This document shows positions 33,206-43,915 of a stretch of 64,000 bases of DNA, one piece after another. Every line of letters starts with the position of its first letter. Position 1 is the first letter of the stretch. The stretch is from Elmis aenea (Eukaryota > Arthropoda > Insecta > Coleoptera > Elmidae): the NCBI GenBank assembly GCA_947652605.1, contig OX393576.1, positions 18,998,575 to 19,062,574 of the forward strand. The letters run 5' to 3'. The translations under genes and the position numbers were made by a program. The notes beneath the pieces were generated by a model, which was not told the origin of the DNA, did no database searches, and worked only from the letters and a program-made list of their open reading frames with translations.

Positions 33206-34335
33206 CAGAAATATGAAAAATTTTATGTATTTCTATAAAAAAAAAAAAAAAATTATATCTTACACACATCACATCATAAAAATTATTTATAATACTGCCT
33301 TATATCATATTATTATATGTACAACAAAGCATCCCAACTTTTTAAGTTAGGAAATCTCTGTTTGTTTGGTCGTTAAAATCCAAAAAGTTTTATTGCTTTT
33401 AGAACGTTAGCAGCTCGTACACATATTATGTATTCATGAGTAACCATATAGAGTAAGATTTTATGGCATGTATATGTAGATTTTCGTAACCTTGTAAACT
33501 GCAACAATAAAAATCTGGTTGATTTCTCCAGAGTCTTATGTTTAATTTATGTCTACAACACTAGATTCTCACAGCTCATATGTATTTTCTCTTCTAGCTG
33601 TATAACACGTAAGAATTTTGGACAAAATATGTTCGCAACTAAATTCCGTACACAACAACAAAGCTTTTAATATATAACATCGTCCTTTTTGGCAGAATTT
33701 TATTATTTTGGAGTATTAAAATAAAATGCAATTTTTAATTACTAATTAAAACCCAAATAATCATAAAACACTCTTTAAAATCCGAGGTAATTTGGACTGA
33801 AGAAACCTTGACTGTACACTGTACACCCCCTTTTTAGGTTACATCTACTCATAGAACATAATTTTAAATTAAACAGTAAACATAATTTTATTTACAATTA
33901 TTTTACCAAAATAAGTACAAGAATTTTATGAAGAAGTATTTATATCTACGGCTTTGAGATATTCACATCGGATAATGCGAATCTTCGGTTAAACGAAAAT
34001 CGGATAACCGAGCCGTAACTGCTACTACCATCTGTAACGAATAAATTACTATATGTTTGTGATACACTCACCATGTCAAGGAAACCTTAAATATTTACAT
34101 ACGTACACGTACATGAGATACATTATCGAATTTCTTCAATACACTACCTGGCGCATCCACCAAAAATTATTTATATAAACGGCTCTAAATAAATTTTTGT
34201 TTGATTAGCGCGTAATTACAGAATTTAGGATCCTTTACTGGTGAATTTTTTAGCCAAGTGCAATCATTTAAAACAAAAGGTCATATAAACAAATTAAGTT
34301 TACAAAACCACGAACGCCATAAATAATTTAAATAT
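33206..34335. other. AT-rich non-coding stretch
   Basis: Contains a poly(A) run at 33235-33252 and a solo fragment tacaccccctttt near 33823, possibly from the TACCGGG family. Nothing else was recognised. Confidence 0.4.
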
Positions 34336-34339
34336 TTTG

Positions 34340-34970
34340 TTATCATTTAAGTATTTCAGAGCAACTGTTCTATGAAAAAATATTTTGAAAACAATTACCT
34401 AATCGTTTTTGCGCTATTAATACTAAATAACAAAACACATCTTGTAATTTTTACTTATAACTGGCTTGATTAAAATCACACTTAAAATTATTCGACATTA
34501 TTAGGGCTCCTTTTGCGTAGATTTGAAATTTGTGTTCATTTGTTTTTGTTTTTTTTACATCAACTTTTTTTTTAAATACCTACGGCTCATGTTTAAATAA
34601 CAAAAACAAATGAAGATAGGTAAAATTTGTTGACAAATTTCCAATCTACGTAAAAAAGTTTTTCCTTCAATAATGTCCAAAATTATTTTGAGTCTGATTT
34701 CAAATAAGCAAATTACGAGCAAAAATCAAAAAACTGATGTGTTTAGTTTTTTGCCAGTAGCGCAAAAACAAATGATTTTTTCAAGTCTTTTTTTCCATAG
34801 AATAGTTGCTCTTAAACCATAAATCATTTTGACCCATTTAACCAACTCCGTATCTTTTACAGTTTACGAAATCCCCATGCTGTTCACTACAGTAAAAATT
34901 TTTAATTTAGGCCCTAAACCTTCGATTTATGCAAAAATTAGCGAAGGCATACCTTGTGGGACACCCTGTA
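34340..34970. repeat. Foldback repeat ending ACACCCTGTA
   Basis: 34345-34500 (agagcaactgttctatg, gtttttgcgct, caaaacacatc, cgacattatt) is mirrored by 34670-34820 (aataatgtcc, gatgtgttta, agcgcaaaaac, catagaatagttgctct). The outer right end is gggacaccctgta. The left terminus is degraded. Arms are about 75% similar, so it is older than the 26-kb foldback. Confidence 0.7.
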
Positions 34971-36490
34971 CTTAGGTACTTATATAAAATTTATAGAAAA
35001 TCAACACACACCGACAGGTATTTACATGCAACTGATATAGATAGGAGAGGTTTAAGACTTATTACATTTCGATAAGAGAACTTTCAAAAATAAAGATATT
35101 TTTAATTAAACCTATTTATGTAAATAAAACAAGACTCTTTTTTTATATCATCCAAGCGTTTTTATGCTGGTTTAAACCGCGTGAAATTTGGTGAGTGACA
35201 TAAAGAACACATTGCGTACTATATTAATAACATACATTTCTTTCAAAACAATTGCAAGTTATAATTTAAAGAAAAGAATACGAATAGAAGTACTTACTCT
35301 TTATGGTAAATTATGGCTTCCTATAAATTAATTGCTTAATCATTTATGAAGCGACATTGGCCACAATTCGCATTTTTTTAAACCAAATAAATTAAGCAAT
35401 AAAGAATTCGTCAAAATATACCTATGCATAAAAGAAATATGCCTCGATGTATTCATGTTCCCGGTGAGTGTAATTTAAAAGCTATGAAAAAACTAATAAA
35501 AGCTGACAACCGAGTCGGATTCAATAAAAAGACGCAAAACTTTGGTATTGAAATTGTGCAATGCTCTAATATCTATATTTTTATTATCGTTCCAGTTGCA
35601 CTTCTTGTGTAACACAGATTGAAAGCATTTTTATAGTCCGAGTAATATTGCTCTCATGCAAGCAGGTTACGGGGTGTACACGTCGTCTGAAACGATCTCC
35701 AACGATGTATGTTTACAATCTGCTCTGCTGGCTGGAATTGCCTCATATTTAACCTAAGTCCCGGAAACGAAATAAATAGCTCTGTAGGGCTTTTGCCGAT
35801 ATCGAGGTGTGAATAGTGTGGTGTGAATAAAAAAAGAAAATAAAGGGTGCATATTTCACAGGCTAATGGATAACAGATGTATTCGACAGAAAAGCAAATA
35901 ATCTGCGTGCCTCTATACGGAGTTTCCATCTGTTCCGTTGTAATGGTGAGCTGATTCTGCAGGCTATAAATTTTAGTTTTGTGTACGCTGCAGAAAACAA
36001 CTTTAATCTCGCCACACATTTCGCATCTGGCAGCCTTCAGTGTTGCCTTTTCGATTTCAATCTACCTAATAAAATACCACTGTCGTACCTTTTTTTTCAA
36101 ATAAATAATTGGTCAAATCCATAAACAGAAATGAGCATTCGTACAGTTTTGTTCGCTTCACAAGACGAAATTATCTCAAATAGGTACTTAAAGTTAGTAT
36201 CTTAATATTTTAAAATCCCAAAAATCCACCTATCACCCTTAAAAATTCCACGATTGAAATAAACAATAAGCGTTAGAGTTGTAATTGTTACTTTGGTTGT
36301 TATATATAAAGCATTTAATATGCAAATTTTAATTCTCTGACGATTCTACAGTGGGTTGTAAATCAAGGTAAACGAAAACGCTCGTACAACAAACTTTACA
36401 GGAGTAACGGCGATAAAGTAGTGGCCAGTGTAAAATAATTATGTTAATTTGAATTCATTTGCACTAGTATTCAATTATCAAACAAGGTTA
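34971..36490. other. Non-coding, partly balanced-composition stretch
   Basis: 35640-36060 is less AT-rich than its surroundings and has a 121-codon minus-strand open frame (35654-36019) with no recognised motif or repeat content. It could be a host exon, UTR or regulatory block; the frame alone does not support a gene call. Confidence 0.3.
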
Positions 36491-36599
36491 TAGGTTACCC
36501 CATGATACAATAACTCCTAAGGTAGGATACTAGACGAACGTAAACGAGACCAGTTCGCGCAGTGACGTCACTCAGAGAGTAAAACGCATCTATAAGTGC

Positions 36600-37315
36600 A
36601 GAATTACCTTTGTATTGTACAATTTAAGTCTGTTTTTTTTAACCAAGAGGAGTAAAAATAAGTCAAATTTACATTGTAAATGTTACCTAATAATATACTA
36701 ATAACATTTTAACGTTAAAATTTGTATTTAACACTTGAAATTTTAAATATCCAACGAAAATGCAATGAGTAGGTTGTAAGCTTTCTGAACTACAGACTAA
36801 GCCAGGGTTTTATGCGTAATTTCCATGTTGTTTACATATTTGCTGGTTTCTATTTATTTATCTAAGTAGTAACAAAGTTTTTACCAATAAATTGTTCCGA
36901 AATAGCGGCTTAAAAGTAAATGAGCTTCACATTTAACTCCACCATCCCATCACTGTGGCAGTACCCAATTACACATCAAATTTAATTTTTAAATAGATAC
37001 TCTTTTTTGAAATTGCTAGAACACATGTAAAAGTTTTTAAAATAAATAATAATCTTTATTTGTTCTAAATATACAAAAAGGCATACAACATGTCACTATA
37101 ATAATAATACTATGTGTGGTCCACATAGAAGGGCCACTATTGGTATCTCGTAAACGGTAGGAGCCAAAAAGAAGGTTACACAACGTTTCATCTAAATAAA
37201 TCCTAGATATTATTTGTCTACCATTTTTGTTAAGGAAAAAATCATAAGTAATTCGCAGTAAGTTTAATTAAAAATTTGCATTATATGTAGGCATGCTCTT
37301 ATAGTTACTTGTAAA
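36600..37315. other. Interior of the P-type element, no coding recognised
   Basis: AT-rich sequence lacking any recognised transposase motif on the minus strand. The RNase H-like and GTP-binding regions expected in a full P element appear to be deleted. Confidence 0.5.
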
Positions 37316-37319
37316 TTTA

Positions 37320-37585
37320 CCTTGATTCGATTATGTCCACCAAAAGCTTTTTAGAATTTCTCTTTAATGGTGCCTGTACACCTGAGAGTAAAGTACTCTC
37401 GAGAGTAGCGTCGCCAAGGATACAGCCAATCGCGAGTTACTCTCAGGGGCTGTATCCTTGGCGACGCTACTCTCGAGAGTACTTTACTCTCAGGTGTACA
37501 GGCACCATTAAACACGTTCTCCTCTATTACCTCCAGATTTTTTAGACTTTTTCTTTGGCAGAAAAAGAGATGGTACAGCATCTAC
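37320..37585 (-). pseudogene. Second exon of the P-type transposase, split by a hairpin
   Basis: After a short AT-rich gap, the minus strand reads DAVPSLFLPKKKSKKSGGNR, containing the AVPxxF motif that closes THAP domains. A 150-bp hairpin interrupts the exon at 37512-37363. Beyond it the frame can continue RNSKKLLVDIIES up to a splice-donor-like CAAG|GTAAAT near 37320. The phase between the first exon and this piece does not join cleanly with obvious AG acceptors, so either a base was lost or the acceptor differs. The catalytic part of the transposase was not found. Confidence 0.6.
37363..37512. repeat. Perfect hairpin, 65-bp arms, 20-bp loop
   Basis: Bases 37363-37427 and 37448-37512 are exact reverse complements, from tttaatggtgcctgtacacc to ggatacagcc on the left arm. 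There is no mismatch over 65 bp. It lies inside the second exon of the P-type element, so it arrived after it. Open frames on both strands here encode the same peptide because of the palindrome and are not genes. Confidence 0.95.
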
Positions 37586-37627
37586 TTTTAATTTTTACCT
37601 TCAAAAAAATAATCAATTCGTACATAC

Positions 37628-37885
37628 TTTAAAATGCAGTAACTGTTTACTCTTCTTAGGCAAATAATTTAATAGTTCATATTGCAAATTTCTTTGATAA
37701 TCCTCTTCGGAAAAGTGTTTCGAACATATTCTGGAGCTTTCAATGTTAATTTTGTCTGATCGACAGCACGACATCAACCACAACTTTCTAATAACCGGGT
37801 CTTTCGGGAATAAAAAAAACCGAATATTGCCCGAAAAATGTTTTGACTGGTTGTCAGAATTGCAATTACATATGGCACAACGCAT
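37628..37885 (-). CDS. THAP-domain exon of a P-element-type transposase
   Basis: Starting at MRCAIC, the usual THAP start, the frame shows C-x-x-C (CAIC), FFLFPKDPVIRKLWL, then SSRICSKHFSEEDY and a basic run LPKKSKQ. These are the C2CH zinc-coordinating residues and core aromatic/proline positions of the THAP DNA-binding domain (about residues 1-80). In P elements this domain sits at the transposase N-terminus and binds near the ends. The frame would run into a stop at 37613, but GTATGT at 37627-37622 is a good 5' splice site just before it. An upstream in-frame ATG at 37939 exists but MRCAIC fits the family. It could instead be a host THAP gene; the flanking terminal repeats argue against that. 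Confidence 0.8.
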
Positions 37886-38030
37886 TTTTTCACTCGAAAA
37901 TGTGTATAAACACCACAGAACACTATAAACAACTACCACGCTTAACTAAAACATGCGTTCAACTCTTTGAGTGACGTCAGCGGTGCCCGGGCAGCTGCGC
38001 AATATCTTACCTAGGAATTATTGTATCATG

Positions 38031-38737
38031 AGGTTACCCCGTAAAATCTCATTTATAATACGCACTCGTGTATAACACCAGTGGTTGATTTAGCTTAATG
38101 TACTTTATATTCGATAATGAAAAGTTCGTAATTTTTAGCGCTCGCGTATAATACGCACCCGAGTTTTAGAGGGAAAAACTTCAAAACTTATTAAATAAAT
38201 ACAGTTTCAGCAAATGGTTTTGGATTTCAACAACACAATCCTGACTGCGATTGTTTTACTCTGACGTTTATGATAAATAACATATTTAATGTACAATTAT
38301 CGTTTGTCCGTCAGTATAAGCTAAGATGTCAATTAAATTGCTCATTTTTGTTTTAACACCTCCGCGGACAGCGGCTGCATATGCAGTCATTTTGGAGTGA
38401 TAAACTGGGACACGTCTGCATATGCAGTCAAAGTAGATCAGTCCAGGTGAAGCAAGAATGCGTTTGCAGTCATGTATTTTGCGTTTAAATATATGTAGAT
38501 AGCTATATGTATAGTAGCTAACGCAACTTACTAAATTAAGTAAGTGAATTTAGCTACTCGCAACGTGTGGACAGTTTCGTTTAGTACTTGCCAATACTTG
38601 CGCAAGTAAAAAATTTAGTGTGTTGTTAAGTAAGTACACAATTTAATAATTATCTACCGTTTTTGCGTTCCTTATGATCAGACCAACTTTTAGTTATTAA
38701 TATCGCACACATCTCTATAGACACTGTTTAATCACTA
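38031..38737. other. Non-coding stretch with short tandem motifs
   Basis: tataatacgcactcg near 38056 recurs as tataatacgcacccg near 38148. The palindrome ctgcatatgcagtca occurs at about 38374 and 38416. The remainder is AT-rich. Confidence 0.45.
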
Positions 38738-38957
38738 AAAGCTGTATTACATTATACAATTTCTTGTACAATTTCTTGTTCAAGAAATTTTATACTAGAT
38801 TTTACAGCTGTTGCCAAGTTACAACACGTCTTATGTCGTAAATTGACAAACGCGAAGTGTCATAAGACGTGTTGTAACTTGGCAACAGCTGTACAATCTA
38901 GTATAAAATTTCTTGAACAAGAAATTGTACAAGAAATTGTATAATGTAATACAGCTT
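38738..38957. repeat. Hairpin MITE, about 220 bp
   Basis: aaagctgtattacattata at 38738 is mirrored by tataatgtaatacagcttt ending 38957. The internal blocks acaatttcttgtacaatttc, acagctgttgccaagttac and aacacgtcttatg are mirrored too. The arms, about 95-100 bp, are almost identical around a loop near 38850. Confidence 0.9.
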
Positions 38958-39410
38958 TAAGAGGGGGTCAGTTTAAATATTAGCTACAGTTTTTTCTCTC
39001 AGTGCTATCTCAAGCAGAGTGGCAATTGATACAATAAATATGCATGTCATTAGCAACGACTAAAACATGGCCTAATAATGAGGGGCTATAATGCTATAAA
39101 ACAGTATATTGTCTATTGTATGAGAACATTAATCATACATATAATCCAAGTAATAAAATGTGAAAGCAAAAAATCTGCCAGTTAATCAGTAATCGGTAAA
39201 TTTGCTTATCAGTATATATCTAATAACAACTCAACTGTCCTACCAAAAATACAGGGCCGATTGTACCATTAAACGAGTTTAGGCAATTGCCAGATGTCCT
39301 CATAAAAACGTACAAAATGTACATGATGTATGTATAAAAATGTACTAATGTGTTTTTACTTAAAAAAAAAAACTTAAAATGTTTATAATGGTGTAACAGT
39401 TTTATAAATA
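38958..39410. other. AT-rich non-coding stretch
   Basis: No feature was recognised. Confidence 0.45.
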
Positions 39411-39902
39411 TGCCCGTGATTCATAATTATAGCGAAAAATTTCGGGAGGTAATTCCTATCATATCAAATATTACGGACTTTTTTATAAAATGTTTTCCGA
39501 AAACGTCTTCTGTCGAAGTAATTCCCCTCAAGGATACGGTAATGGTAAGTTTTCATTCAATGACATTTGGTAAATGTTTTTTACTTATTAAAAGATTCCC
39601 CACAGAATTATTTTTAATCATCTCCTACCCTTACAAAGGGTTGAAAAAAACAATCCCTGTTAGTTTATTATCAGAAATTTTCATTGAAAATATCACTGTG
39701 GAAAACCTTTTAATAAGTAAAAAACATCTATTAAATTTGATTTTTCTATATTTCTCCAAATTTGGGAAATAAAATGAAAACCTACTTTTACAGTGTAAGT
39801 CCGAAAAAAAGACGTTTTAGGTAAAAAAATTTATGCACCCCTTAATTTTTGATAAAGAATTACCTCCACAACTTTTTCGCAATATTTATTAATCACCCTG
39901 TA
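39411..39902. repeat. Foldback repeat, ACAGGGTGATT-type ends
   Basis: cgggaggtaattcctatcat at 39443 pairs with gataaagaattacctcca at about 39850. Inner blocks (gtaaatgttttttacttatt, ttccccacag) pair with ctgtggaaaacc and aataagtaaaaaacat round a centre near 39640. The right end is aatcaccctgtata; the left end is partly degraded (cccgtgattcataa). The 120-codon open frame across it is chance. Confidence 0.7.
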
Positions 39903-40014
39903 TATACACACATACGCACATTTAGACAATATATAAGGGCGTCCAAATTTTCTTTTCCTAGGGGCGCCAGATACCCTTGCACCGGCCCTGCAAAGATACG
40001 CAAAGATACTGTTT

Positions 40015-40235
40015 AATCTCCTGTGTCAGGATGTGTCAACAGAATGGGGGAAGGAAGGTTACCAAAAATAACAAGAACCAGTAGAAAGACAAAAGCGGAG
40101 ACGAGCCCTAAAAACATAGATAAGAGATAAAAAACGGCAATACGTATTTCTAAGAGATGAGAATGGAATGGACAGGAGGCTATGGCAGCAAGCAACCACA
40201 AGACGATCAAATTTGCTGTAACCCCAGAAACATAC
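40015..40235 (+). pseudogene. Possible LINE 3' tail, degraded
   Basis: The plus strand reads EGRLPKITRTSRKTKAETSP then, with stops, EWNGQEAMAASNHKTIKFA. RxPK followed by a basic stretch and a WxQ..A pattern is like the C-terminal tails of the other LINE relics here. Support is weak because the GRPR motif is degraded. Confidence 0.4.
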
Positions 40236-40239
40236 ATAA

Positions 40240-41395
40240 ATATATCTTATTTTTATTCATTTTTATTCTTTCAAATTTTAATTAAAATTATATCGTAATT
40301 TTCAGTTTTTCGTGTGCGATATTCTTTTGAAGACGAAGCCATCAATTGCTAATTGAAACTGCGGATGAATTAAATATTAAATTATCGCTCGCTGGCACTT
40401 CATTCAAACTTATACTTTTAGTCAAATTTCGTTAAAGCTATATAAGGAAACTTTTCTAACTTGATGATATAATACGAAGGTAGTAATTAAATTTTAAACT
40501 TAATTTGTTTTAGCTACGCCTGGACGCTGCTGTTGCGCGATTTTGCCGGACTAATTACGAAATACTGAAACGCTTTGTACTACAACAGCAATTTTACATA
40601 CATTATTTCTAATAATGTCCTAACTTTATTATTATAGATACTGCATATTTATGTCATATGTTTGGTGTTTTATGCAAGAGATTGAAGACAGATAATACTC
40701 GGTACTTTAATACTATTACCCATTATCAGTCGAATGGTTTCTCATTACTTTTTCAGTTACCACATTTATCCCAACTAACTCTCACAAATCCTAATAATTT
40801 CTTATTACTTATGTACAGGGTGGCCTATTTTCGATGCCCATACAGGGTATCTCGGTTATTATCAGAGATAGAAAAAAACTAAGTACCTAGTCTTGATTTC
40901 TTTTTTTTGAGAGGAATTCATTGCTGTAAACAGATTTTTGATATCCTTTTTAATTTTCGAAATATAGTCAAAAACAGATTTTTCTATTTTGCGACTCTAA
41001 AGTACTCATTAGAACACGCAAATGCGTATCATAATGAGGTCTGTTTCGATACGCATTATTTTATATTTACGGTTGGCACAACGAATACTACTGTCAAACT
41101 CGTCGTAACTTATTGTATTGGTGTGTCTGATCTAACCTCAATGTTTTTAAATGATTCATTTTCTTTAAGTAGTACATAACGCAACCACTTTAGTTTGTTA
41201 TCATTTTACTTTTAAGAGTATAGAAAAGTTAAAAGTTACTGTCAGTCACTGTTTCTGACTGTTTCTCGGGTAGTGTGACCAACCACCACATCAGGCATAC
41301 AAAATCCCCTAAATGTATTATATGGTTGATGTAATGTAAATATTTTATTTTAAAAGTCATAAAAACCGCAAAATAGAAAAAATTTGTATAAAAAA
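40240..41395. other. AT-rich stretch with one TACAGGGTGG end
   Basis: tacagggtggcctattttcg near 40815, followed by gatgcccatacagggtatct, resembles the left end of the foldback at 59749. The rest looks single-copy; 40290-40450 is less AT-rich. Confidence 0.4.
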
Positions 41396-41513
41396 CACGT
41401 GTCATAAGGCTTTTGGCCCACTCGTCCTTTGAAAAACGAGGAGCGGAGCGAGGAGTTTTTCAAACTTGGACTCGTGCGCCAAAAGGTCGCCTTCCTTATG
41501 ACACTAGTGTTTT
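41396..41513. repeat. CpG-rich palindrome, about 118 bp
   Basis: aacacgtgtcataaggc at 41396 pairs with gccttccttatgacactagt near 41500. ttttggcccactcgtcc pairs with ggactcgtgcgccaaaa. The centre aacgaggagcggagcgagga is self-complementary in parts. It resembles the 24.5-kb hairpin in composition. Confidence 0.75.
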
Positions 41514-41930
41514 AATGTACTATTTTGGCAATTTTCAAAAATGTTAAATATCTCGCTTAAATGAAAAGATAGAGAAAAACTTTAAGGACATTATTGCATG
41601 TTTTTTGTCTTTAATAAGATAAGGATTTTCAATTTTTTTTACTCATATAAACATCGATGTATTACACAAACTTCCTTTTTTAAATAGCAACGATAAGCAA
41701 ATTATATATTTTTGAAAAGCGAAAAAAGTAAGCTTTCGCGTTATGTCAAAGCCAACATTTTTTAGACTTGTAATATGGGCCTTACACCAAAGAACTGAAC
41801 AAATATACACCACCGGTTCCGTTGGAAATAGTCATGACTTTGTCATTTCGAATGAAACACCCCGGATATTTTTAAGTGATAAAAACATACAGACACAACA
41901 TACTCTTTGGGTTCGAATACTGAAAAATTT
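41514..41930. other. AT-rich non-coding stretch
   Basis: No feature was recognised. The open frame at 41743-41934 contains a sequence like a repeat end (aatgaaacaccccggatat) and is not called. Confidence 0.4.
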
Positions 41931-41937
41931 ATAGAAT

Positions 41938-42292
41938 GGCATTTAATGAATTGATTTTAGCAGACGATATTGCGATACTTGGGTATCCGAAGAAAAACTA
42001 ATGCATAATATGAAAGTCAAACACAGGAAACTAAGTTAACATAATATGATAATAAGCAATGACAATACCAAAACCCCTGGTCATTAGTGCGAAAGAGACT
42101 GGACATAATCTAAGACTAGATGAGATGCAAGTAGAACAAGTAAAATGCTATAAATACCTAGGAGTGCACCTACACTTTAAACGGAAGATAGATAAGGAAA
42201 TAAAGAAAAAGAAGATATTTTTAAGTTTTGTGAAACGAGAAGGACTTTTTAAAACAAATATAGTATCTAAAACTTTTTGTAACGTTCAATAA
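41938..42292 (+). pseudogene. Non-LTR RT fragment with ADD box
   Basis: ELILADDIAILG carries the catalytic DD. It is followed by EEKLMHNM, then in another frame TKTPLVISAKETGHNLRLDE and MQVEQVKCYKYLGVHLH with FKRKIDKEIKKK. The family pattern is FADDIAIIG.seeeLq..l......K.L.i...KTk.m.........+......EqV..fkYLG..i......eI..Ri. Three frames are needed. The 3' continuation probably lies at 43445-43915. Confidence 0.75.
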
Positions 42293-42294
42293 CT

Positions 42295-43440
42295 TTTTAT
42301 TCTGTCTGTCGTGATCGTCATCAAGTGAATTTTGTGTCAACAAAAGTTTGAATAGCATATTTGTAAATGTCGATAAACGTAATTACCTACATTTATCGGT
42401 TTTAAATGATGCAAAAACGGATCTACACAATATTAAATGTAAATTAATGTAATAATAATTATTCCCATAGTACAAACGTATTCGCAGCAGTTATTGCTAC
42501 TATAAATATTATGGATTTGCAATAATAGTTTGCGTTCAAATTTAGTAAATAGTAACAAGTTAATTGAATAATCATTGAAAATGTCAAATCGACAAATAAA
42601 TATTCCGCATAGATGTATGCGGACAAAAAGCACAAAACAAATGGAAACGATTTGAACGGAAAATGAAACATTTTGAAACAAGCAGCAGCAGAAAATTGTT
42701 CAACTGCTTAAACAATTTTAATCGCTGTTTCTATTTTTGCTGGTCTAGTCGCATCTAAATTCGTAAATTGAGCAATTTAGCCGGTGAAACTAAAAACATA
42801 TATTACAATAATATTTTACGAGAATAAATATAAATAATTTAACACTTGCATGTTGCAGTAACGAATGATTCTTGTTAAACTCAACAATACAACATGCTAA
42901 ATGCAAATTTGGATAGACCTGCATAAGCATTTCGTACCACAAGCTTGACTCATGCATATAATAAACGAATTAACGTCGACCAATTAAATCAGAGAGAATT
43001 GTGTGAAATTTAATTAAGCATTTTAATTTTTGCATCCTCGTTATTTCAATTGTTTTGTTTATAAAGAAGACTTAATAAACACGACATATCGTGGTGTTAA
43101 AACTAATTGCATACAATACGTGCTTTTTATCAGGATTATGCTTTTTTATTTTGCACTATTTCATATTTATGCAGAAATAAAACAAAAAATTATTGTGCCA
43201 CTTTAAAAAGAGCTGAGAACGGAAAGAATGTAAACGTTAGACAAAAAAAAAATTAGGAAGAGAATTGTATCTGAAAAAAAAAATGAACGAGATTTTGTGC
43301 TGAGGATATGAACCAAAACGTACAAATTCTTCGTCTTAATTTTTTGCTAATTTGGTGGCGTTCCAGGATTTATGAATTATTCACGTCAAAGAAAAGATAT
43401 TTAAAATTAAGCGAAGTAGTGTATTTTAGTTACAATATTT
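42295..43440. other. Non-coding DNA between two LINE pieces
   Basis: AT-rich, with no recognised transposon ends. 42840-43110 has blocks such as catgctaaatgcaaattt and aaattaacgtcgac and looks single-copy. If the flanking LINE pieces are one copy, this is an insertion or filler of about 1.1 kb. Confidence 0.35.
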
Positions 43441-43444
43441 TGGA

Positions 43445-43915
43445 GTAGTAGGTATGGAAAAGAACATAACCAGAAATACAACAATAAGAATGTAGAAAAA
43501 TATTGTAGAAAGTTTTGCTTTTTATGGATCTGATCTATGGGTAATTAATATAAAGGAAGTTTTTAAAATACAGACGATGGAAACGAAAAATAGAAGAAAA
43601 TGTTGACTCACTGGGAATGATGGAGTAACAAATACTGAATTTAAAAAAAAATGGACATTGATATTGATGTATTAGAGATCATTAAGACAAAAAGATTAAA
43701 ATGGTACGGACATGTCCATAGACTAAATGAAACACAATGGACAAGTAAATTATTAAAGTGACATTCACCAAATCGCAGAAATAAATGAAGACCAAGAAGA
43801 ACATGAAAAAACGAGGTGGAAGAAGCAATGGAAAGTAATGGATTCGCACAATATGACTGGATAGATCGCAAGAAATGAACACTGGGCTGCGAAAAATGGT
43901 GATTGCTGTAACAAA
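43445..43915 (+). pseudogene. LINE 3' domain and tail
   Basis: The relic reads RNTTIRM-KNIVESFAFYG, SDLWVINIKEVFKIQTMETK, then DIDVLEIIKTKRLKWYG, HVHRLNETQWTSKLLK and, after shifts, RPRRTWKNEVEEAMESNGF. The pattern LLYGsE.W......+L...EM...RR..G.........I+..KRL+WyGHV.RM...R..K.......GRPR..W..+v is typical of the region after LINE RTs. Multiple stops. It may be the downstream half of the 41.9-kb piece. Confidence 0.7.

Larger units (their letters stand above)
36501..38030 (-). mobile_element. P-superfamily transposon, internally deleted
   Basis: Inverted ends begin catgatacaataactccta at 36501 and, reversed from 38030, catgatacaataattcctag. The pairing resumes further in (gcgcagtgacgtcactca with its partner near 37970), giving about 90 bp of related terminal sequence. 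The first bases resemble the Drosophila P-element end (CATGATGAAATAAC). A 9-bp direct repeat AGGTTACCC abuts both ends (36492-36500 and 38031-38039), consistent with the 8-bp duplication of P elements within a base. A THAP-domain exon reads inward from the right end. At 1,530 bp it is about half the length of a full P element. Confidence 0.85.

Noticed and set aside
35654..36019. 121-codon minus-strand open frame
   Set aside because: No recognisable motif and no splice or promoter support that I can verify. It is left as a non-coding block of unusual composition.
37333..37581. Two open frames on opposite strands encoding the same NGACTPESKVLSRV peptide
   Set aside because: They are produced by the perfect hairpin at 37363-37512, not by genes.
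39410..39772. 120-codon open frame on the plus strand
   Set aside because: It lies wholly inside a foldback repeat and no domain is recognisable. The inverted arms explain both its sequence and its openness.
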